Part shown: positions 5,156-8,508 of the stretch, one piece after another
How the letters are laid out: the number at the start of each line of letters is the position of its first letter
Position numbering within the stretch: position 1 is the first letter of the stretch
Origin: Spirochaetales bacterium
GTDB taxonomy: Bacteria; Spirochaetota; Spirochaetia; Sphaerochaetales; Sphaerochaetaceae
Assembly (NCBI GenBank): GCA_017475725.1
Contig: JAFVFA010000240.1
Location: 1 to 8,508, forward strand
Direction: 5' to 3'
Length of the DNA stretch: 8,508 nucleotides
Notes under the pieces: generated by a model
Database searches by the model: none
Told to the model about the DNA's origin: nothing
What the model saw: only the letters and a program-made list of their open reading frames with translations
Made by a program: the position numbers and the translations under genes

Positions 5156-7756
5156 ATGCCAGACAAGAAGAGAAGAGTTTTCATAGTTGACGGCTACGGC
5201 CAGATATACCGTTCATATTTCGCATTCCTCACAAATCCGCTGAAGGACAAAGACGGGAACAACGTCTCCGCTGTATTCGGGTTCTTCAATACGGTCATGA
5301 TGCTTGTCCGCCAGTACAGGCCGGAATACATTGTCGTCGCAATGGATTCCAGGGGGAAGACATTCCGACACGAGATGTATGACCAGTACAAGGCCAACAG
5401 GGACAAGACCCCCGATGACCTGCATGCCCAGGTCCCGATCATAGATGACTTCCTGGACAGGATGAACATCCCGCATTACGAGCGTCAGGGCATGGAGGCG
5501 GATGACATAATAGCCACCATAGCCAGGAAGGCCTCCAGAGAGGGCATGGAGACCGTCATGGTCACAGGGGACAAGGATCTCCTGCAACTGGTCCGTGACG
5601 ACGTGTTCGCACTCAGGCCCCCACGCAAGGGGGAGAAGGAGTACAGGCTCTGCGGAAAGCCTGAGGTCGAGGAGATCTTCGGTGTCAGGCCCGACCAGAT
5701 AGTGGACTATCTGACGATCCTTGGGGATTCATCTGACAATGTCCCGGGAATCAGCGGAATAGGTGAGAAGGGGGCCGTCAAGCTGCTCTCGGAGTATCAG
5801 AGTCTGGACAACATCTACAGCAGCATCGGCAGCATGAGCAAGGGCATACAGGCCAAGCTTGAGGCTGCAAGGGACCATATAGAGCTGTCACGCAACCTGG
5901 TCACGCTCAGGGATGACGTCTTCGATGATTCTGAGATCGACTTCGAGTCCTTCGGGGTTTCGCGGATCGACTGGAGAACCGGAGTCGGCCTGTTCCGCGG
6001 CATAGGTTCGGAGAACCTTGCGAAGGCTGCGGAGAGGCTCATACCGGCAGAGGATTTCACCCTGATGCCGGAGAACGCGACTGAAGCGCCGGAGCGGGAG
6101 GTTCCCGGGAATGCCAAGGCCACGACCAGGGATATCTCAGCCATGGAGCTGAAGGACATCCTCTCCAAGACCATGGACCGGGACCTGCTGGCCATTGATG
6201 TGGAGCTCTCCGGAGACGATGAGATGAAGGCTGACCTGGCCTCGATTTCAATCTCCACGACAGCGTCGGAGGTCCTCCGGCTGCAACCAACAGAAGAGGT
6301 CCGTGATGTCCTGGAAGGCTGGATGGGCAGACTGAGGATTGTGGGCCAGAACCTCAAGATGAAGAAGAAGGCCCTGAGGAGATGGGGCCTTGTGGACTTC
6401 ACGTCCTACGCTGACACAATGCTTGCAAGCTGGCTTCTAAACACCTCGCAGACAAAGTTCGAGGCCGAGGATCCGAGCGAAAGCCTTGGGAACCTTGAAA
6501 GGCTGGAGAGGGAGCTTTCCGAAAAGGGGCTTCAGGACATCTTCCACAATCTGGAGATGCCGCTTTCCGACATTCTGTGCTCCATGGAGTACGAGGGGAT
6601 AACTCTGGACACCGGGAGGATCGAGGACTTCGGGAGGGACCTTGAGAAGGAGGTGCTGTCCATACAGCACGACATCTATACCCTGTGCGGCTATGAGTTC
6701 AACCTGAACTCACCGAAGCAGCTCCAGGAGGTCCTGTTCGTCGAGAGGAACCTGCCTACCGGCAAGAAGACGAAATCCGGTTTCTCCACAGACTCCGATG
6801 TGCTCGAGAGCCTTGCGGACAACACTGAGGATCCCGTTCCGGAGCTTCTTCTGAGATACCGTCTTCTAAGCAAGCTCCTCAGCACCTACGTCAATGCCCT
6901 TCCCACGCTGATCAATCCGGAGACGGGAAGGGTCCACACCACATTCCTGCAGACCGGCACAGCCACAGGAAGGCTCTCAAGCAAGAACCCCAATCTGCAG
7001 AACATACCGATAAGGACAGAGGAGGGAAGAAGGATCAGAGACGCCTTCGTTCCAAAGGCGGGCTGCAGATTGATGTCCGCAGACTACTCTCAGATCGAAC
7101 TTGTTGTGCTGTCACACATCTCCGGGGATATCAATCTGAGGAATGCGTTCCTCCACGGAGAGGACGTCCACAGGGAGACCGCCGCTCTGATCTTCGATGA
7201 GTTCCCTGAGATGGTGACACCTGAGCACAGACGTGCGGCGAAGACCATCAACTTCGGCATAATGTACGGGATGTCGGCGTTCCGGCTTGCGAGGGACCTG
7301 AAGATACCTAGAAAGGATGCCCAGAGGTTCATAGACAGCTACTTCGAGCAGTACCGCGGAGTCAGGGAGTTCATCGAGCAGACGAAGGAGCAGGCCAGGA
7401 GGGACGGCTTTGTGAAGACCGCCCAGGGCCACATAAGATACATCCCTGAGATGCGAAGCTCGAACAAGACGGAGCTTGCGGCTGCGGAGAGGGCTGCCGT
7501 CAACACAATCATTCAGGGGACGGCGGCGGAGATAATGAAAAAAGCGATGATATCCATGGACCAGGCCATCAAAGATGCAGGTCTGAAGGCAAAGATGCTG
7601 CTGCAGGTCCATGACGAGGTGATCTTCGAGGTCCCTGAGGATGAGTGCAGCGCACTGGAGGATCTGGTCCGCAGATGCATGGAGGGAGCCGCAAAGCTCA
7701 GCGTGCCTCTAAAGGTCGGGATAGAGTTCGGATCCAGCTGGGGGGAGATGCACTGA
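5156..7756 (+). CDS. polA: DNA polymerase I with degenerate 3'-5' exonuclease domain
   Basis: Repair and Okazaki-fragment polymerase, cytoplasmic; 866 residues (E. coli 928). Domain 1 (about 1-290) is the 5'-3' exonuclease/flap nuclease, with acidic metal ligands visible at D12 (IVDGYGQIYR), E114-D116-D117 (EADDIIA), D139/D141 (GDKDLL) and D191/D194 (GDSSDNVPGISGIGEKGA, including the helix-hairpin-helix). Domain 2 (about 325-450) is exonuclease-like: D348-x-E350 is kept, but NLKYD of E. coli reads NLKMK, replacing the D424 ligand with K403, and about 40 residues before the third motif are missing. Domain 3 (about 455-866) is the polymerase, with TGRLSSKNPNLQNIP, motif A D643 (DYSQIEL), motif B K696/F700/Y704 (KTINFGIMYG) and motif C H819-D820-E821 (VHDEV), all intact. 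Phe700 is the residue equivalent to E. coli F762. The start fits the family N-terminus; no good Shine-Dalgarno, see promoter. The stop overlaps coaE by one base. Confidence 0.97.
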   Translation: MPDKKRRVFIVDGYGQIYRSYFAFLTNPLKDKDGNNVSAVFGFFNTVMMLVRQYRPEYIVVAMDSRGKTFRHEMYDQYKANRDKTPDDLHAQVPIIDDFLDRMNIPHYERQGMEADDIIATIARKASREGMETVMVTGDKDLLQLVRDDVFALRPPRKGEKEYRLCGKPEVEEIFGVRPDQIVDYLTILGDSSDNVPGISGIGEKGAVKLLSEYQSLDNIYSSIGSMSKGIQAKLEAARDHIELSRNLVTLRDDVFDDSEIDFESFGVSRIDWRTGVGLFRGIGSENLAKAAERLIPAEDFTLMPENATEAPEREVPGNAKATTRDISAMELKDILSKTMDRDLLAIDVELSGDDEMKADLASISISTTASEVLRLQPTEEVRDVLEGWMGRLRIVGQNLKMKKKALRRWGLVDFTSYADTMLASWLLNTSQTKFEAEDPSESLGNLERLERELSEKGLQDIFHNLEMPLSDILCSMEYEGITLDTGRIEDFGRDLEKEVLSIQHDIYTLCGYEFNLNSPKQLQEVLFVERNLPTGKKTKSGFSTDSDVLESLADNTEDPVPELLLRYRLLSKLLSTYVNALPTLINPETGRVHTTFLQTGTATGRLSSKNPNLQNIPIRTEEGRRIRDAFVPKAGCRLMSADYSQIELVVLSHISGDINLRNAFLHGEDVHRETAALIFDEFPEMVTPEHRRAAKTINFGIMYGMSAFRLARDLKIPRKDAQRFIDSYFEQYRGVREFIEQTKEQARRDGFVKTAQGHIRYIPEMRSSNKTELAAAERAAVNTIIQGTAAEIMKKAMISMDQAIKDAGLKAKMLLQVHDEVIFEVPEDECSALEDLVRRCMEGAAKLSVPLKVGIEFGSSWGEMH

Positions 7757-8364
7757 TGATAGTCGGACTGGTCGGAAAGAGCTGCAGCGGGAAGAACTAC
7801 GTGGGCAGGATCCTTGAGGGGATGGGTCTTCTTGTTTGGGACACCGACGTGATGTGCCACGATGGTCTGCTGGAGAATCTGGATGCTGTTGTGAAGGCTT
7901 TCGGGCCTGAAGTTGTATCGATTGTCAATGGACAGACCATCGTTTCAAGAAAGGCCATAGGCAAGGTCGTCTTCTCCGACCCGGGCAAGAGGACTGAGCT
8001 TGAAGGCATTCTGTACCCCTGGCTCATGGCCAAGGTCCTTGAGTGGAGGGACATGAACCCTGACGGGGTTCTGGTCCTCAACGGGGCACTTCTCCACAGG
8101 GGCGGGTTCCACCTGCTGTGTGACTGCGTGATCTATGTGGATGCCTCTTATGAGGTGCGCAGAGACAGGGCTATTCTGCGTGACGGAATCACCGAGGCCC
8201 AGTTCCGTCAGAGGGAGGATTCCCAGTCCGATGTGGACTTCAGGGATGTGGACTACGTGGTGCCTGTGCACGTTGTCCCAAATAATGAAGCAAATTTCGA
8301 AGGAGTTAATCGACAAGTATTCAATATATGTGATAAACTAGGTATATTGAAAGCGAAATTGTAA
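7756..8364 (+). CDS. coaE: Dephospho-CoA kinase, divergent form
   Basis: Predicted last step of coenzyme A synthesis: ATP-dependent phosphorylation of the 3'-hydroxyl of dephospho-CoA. 202 residues, close to the E. coli enzyme (206). P-loop GKSCSGKN at residues 7-14, DTD at 29-31 in the place of the usual DAD, SRKAIGKVVFSDPGKRTELE matching the NRxxLxxxVF segment, then a VIYVDA strand and the RDG...R-x-x-SQ lid region. Departures from the family are Asn instead of Ser/Thr after the P-loop lysine, YP for the usual HP, and NGALLHRGG in place of xPLLFE. I recall GKN-type CoaE in spirochaetes, and the position after polA agrees. The start at 7756 is chosen because the Walker A strand begins right after it, and GGGGGGAG (7740-7747) is eight bases upstream; TGATG overlap implies coupling to polA. 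An in-frame ATG at 7645 lies inside polA and is rejected. The last 28 codons are AT-rich, unlike the rest. Confidence 0.85.
   Translation: MIVGLVGKSCSGKNYVGRILEGMGLLVWDTDVMCHDGLLENLDAVVKAFGPEVVSIVNGQTIVSRKAIGKVVFSDPGKRTELEGILYPWLMAKVLEWRDMNPDGVLVLNGALLHRGGFHLLCDCVIYVDASYEVRRDRAILRDGITEAQFRQREDSQSDVDFRDVDYVVPVHVVPNNEANFEGVNRQVFNICDKLGILKAKL
8320..8348 (+). promoter_or_regulatory. Weak candidate promoter for the gene at 8389
   Basis: TTCAAT (8320-8325, 3/6) and TATATT (8343-8348, 5/6) are 17 bases apart, inside the AT-rich end of coaE. A start near 8355 would give a leader of about 34 bases. AT-rich sequence produces such matches by chance, so this is tentative. Confidence 0.28.
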
Positions 8365-8388
8365 CTATTTGGCTTTAGGGGTTAGATC

Positions 8389-8508
8389 GTGAAGAAGAAC
8401 AAACTTATCTTGTTGACAATACTGATTGTCCTGGCTATTTATTGTGGCGCTGTCATTTTCGTTACCAAGCCTGACTCGTTTGCCTACGATTCACTTTTCC
8501 GTGACATC
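8389..8508 (+). CDS. N-terminus of a membrane-anchored or exported protein, 3'-truncated
   Basis: A 40-codon open frame runs off the window end. It starts at GTG 8389, with AGGGG at 8377-8381 seven bases upstream, 24 bases after the coaE stop. The product begins with KKNK, then a hydrophobic helix of about 20 residues (LILLTILIVLAIYCGAVIFV), then TKPDSFAYDSLFRDI. No AxA cleavage site is apparent, so an uncleaved N-terminal anchor with a periplasmic domain is the likelier reading. Too little remains to name a family. I recall that an SPOR-domain protein can follow coaE in some spirochaetes, but no SPOR sequence is visible here. Confidence 0.65.
   Translation, partial: MKKNKLILLTILIVLAIYCGAVIFVTKPDSFAYDSLFRDI

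Noticed and set aside
5146..5190. 14-codon open frame starting in the polA -10 box
   Set aside because: Well-spaced AAGG is present, but the peptide has no recognisable feature and the ATG would not be on a transcript from the local promoter; kept only as a possible decoy on read-through mRNA.
7645..7755. ATG at 7645 as the coaE start
   Set aside because: It would add 37 residues lying entirely within polA that match nothing in the family; the P-loop strand begins just after 7756 and a strong Shine-Dalgarno precedes it.

Overview
The window is 8.5 kb of dense, same-strand bacterial DNA with seven complete or near-complete genes and a truncated gene at each end. All genes lie on the + strand. 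There is no gap above about 90 bases, and I see no rRNA, tRNA, CRISPR array, insertion sequence or prophage. The polA-coaE pair with a divergent GKN-type CoaE, small Sec-exported proteins of beta-barrel character, and the long glutamine-dependent NadE suggest a spirochaete (Sphaerochaeta/Treponema-like). This is inferred from gene order and recalled family features; no rRNA or other decisive marker is present. The coding sequence looks moderately GC-rich but uses many ATA (Ile) and AGG (Arg) codons.

Region 1 (1-1610) holds the 3' part of sucC and all of sucD, joined by an ATGA overlap. They encode the beta and alpha subunits of ADP/GDP-forming succinyl-CoA synthetase. A hairpin terminator follows, and a candidate promoter for the next gene overlaps it. 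Region 2 (1621-3519) is nadE, a two-domain NAD+ synthetase that feeds ammonia from glutamine to its synthetase domain.

Region 3 (3528-5138) is the least understood part. A promoter precedes an unrecognised 198-residue exported protein and then a strong rho-independent terminator. An extended -10 promoter abuts that terminator and leads into a second 198-residue exported protein that looks like a diverged paralogue of the first. The second gene is tightly linked to a 77-residue single-pass membrane protein whose tail is three 11-residue units. This is the best candidate here for an undescribed envelope module.

Region 4 (5119-8364) is polA then coaE, coupled by a TGATG overlap. polA has no well-placed Shine-Dalgarno. 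A -35/-10 pair with a perfect TATAAT lies so close to its ATG that the mRNA may be leaderless. Its 3'-5' exonuclease-like domain keeps the first acidic motif but has lost a second metal ligand and a helical stretch, so proofreading is probably absent. The last 84 bases of coaE turn sharply AT-rich just before a new GTG-started membrane-anchored gene that runs off the window.

The named genes are housekeeping functions (succinyl-CoA/ATP exchange, NAD and CoA cofactor synthesis, DNA repair and replication). Several appear to have their own compact promoter rather than sharing one long operon.
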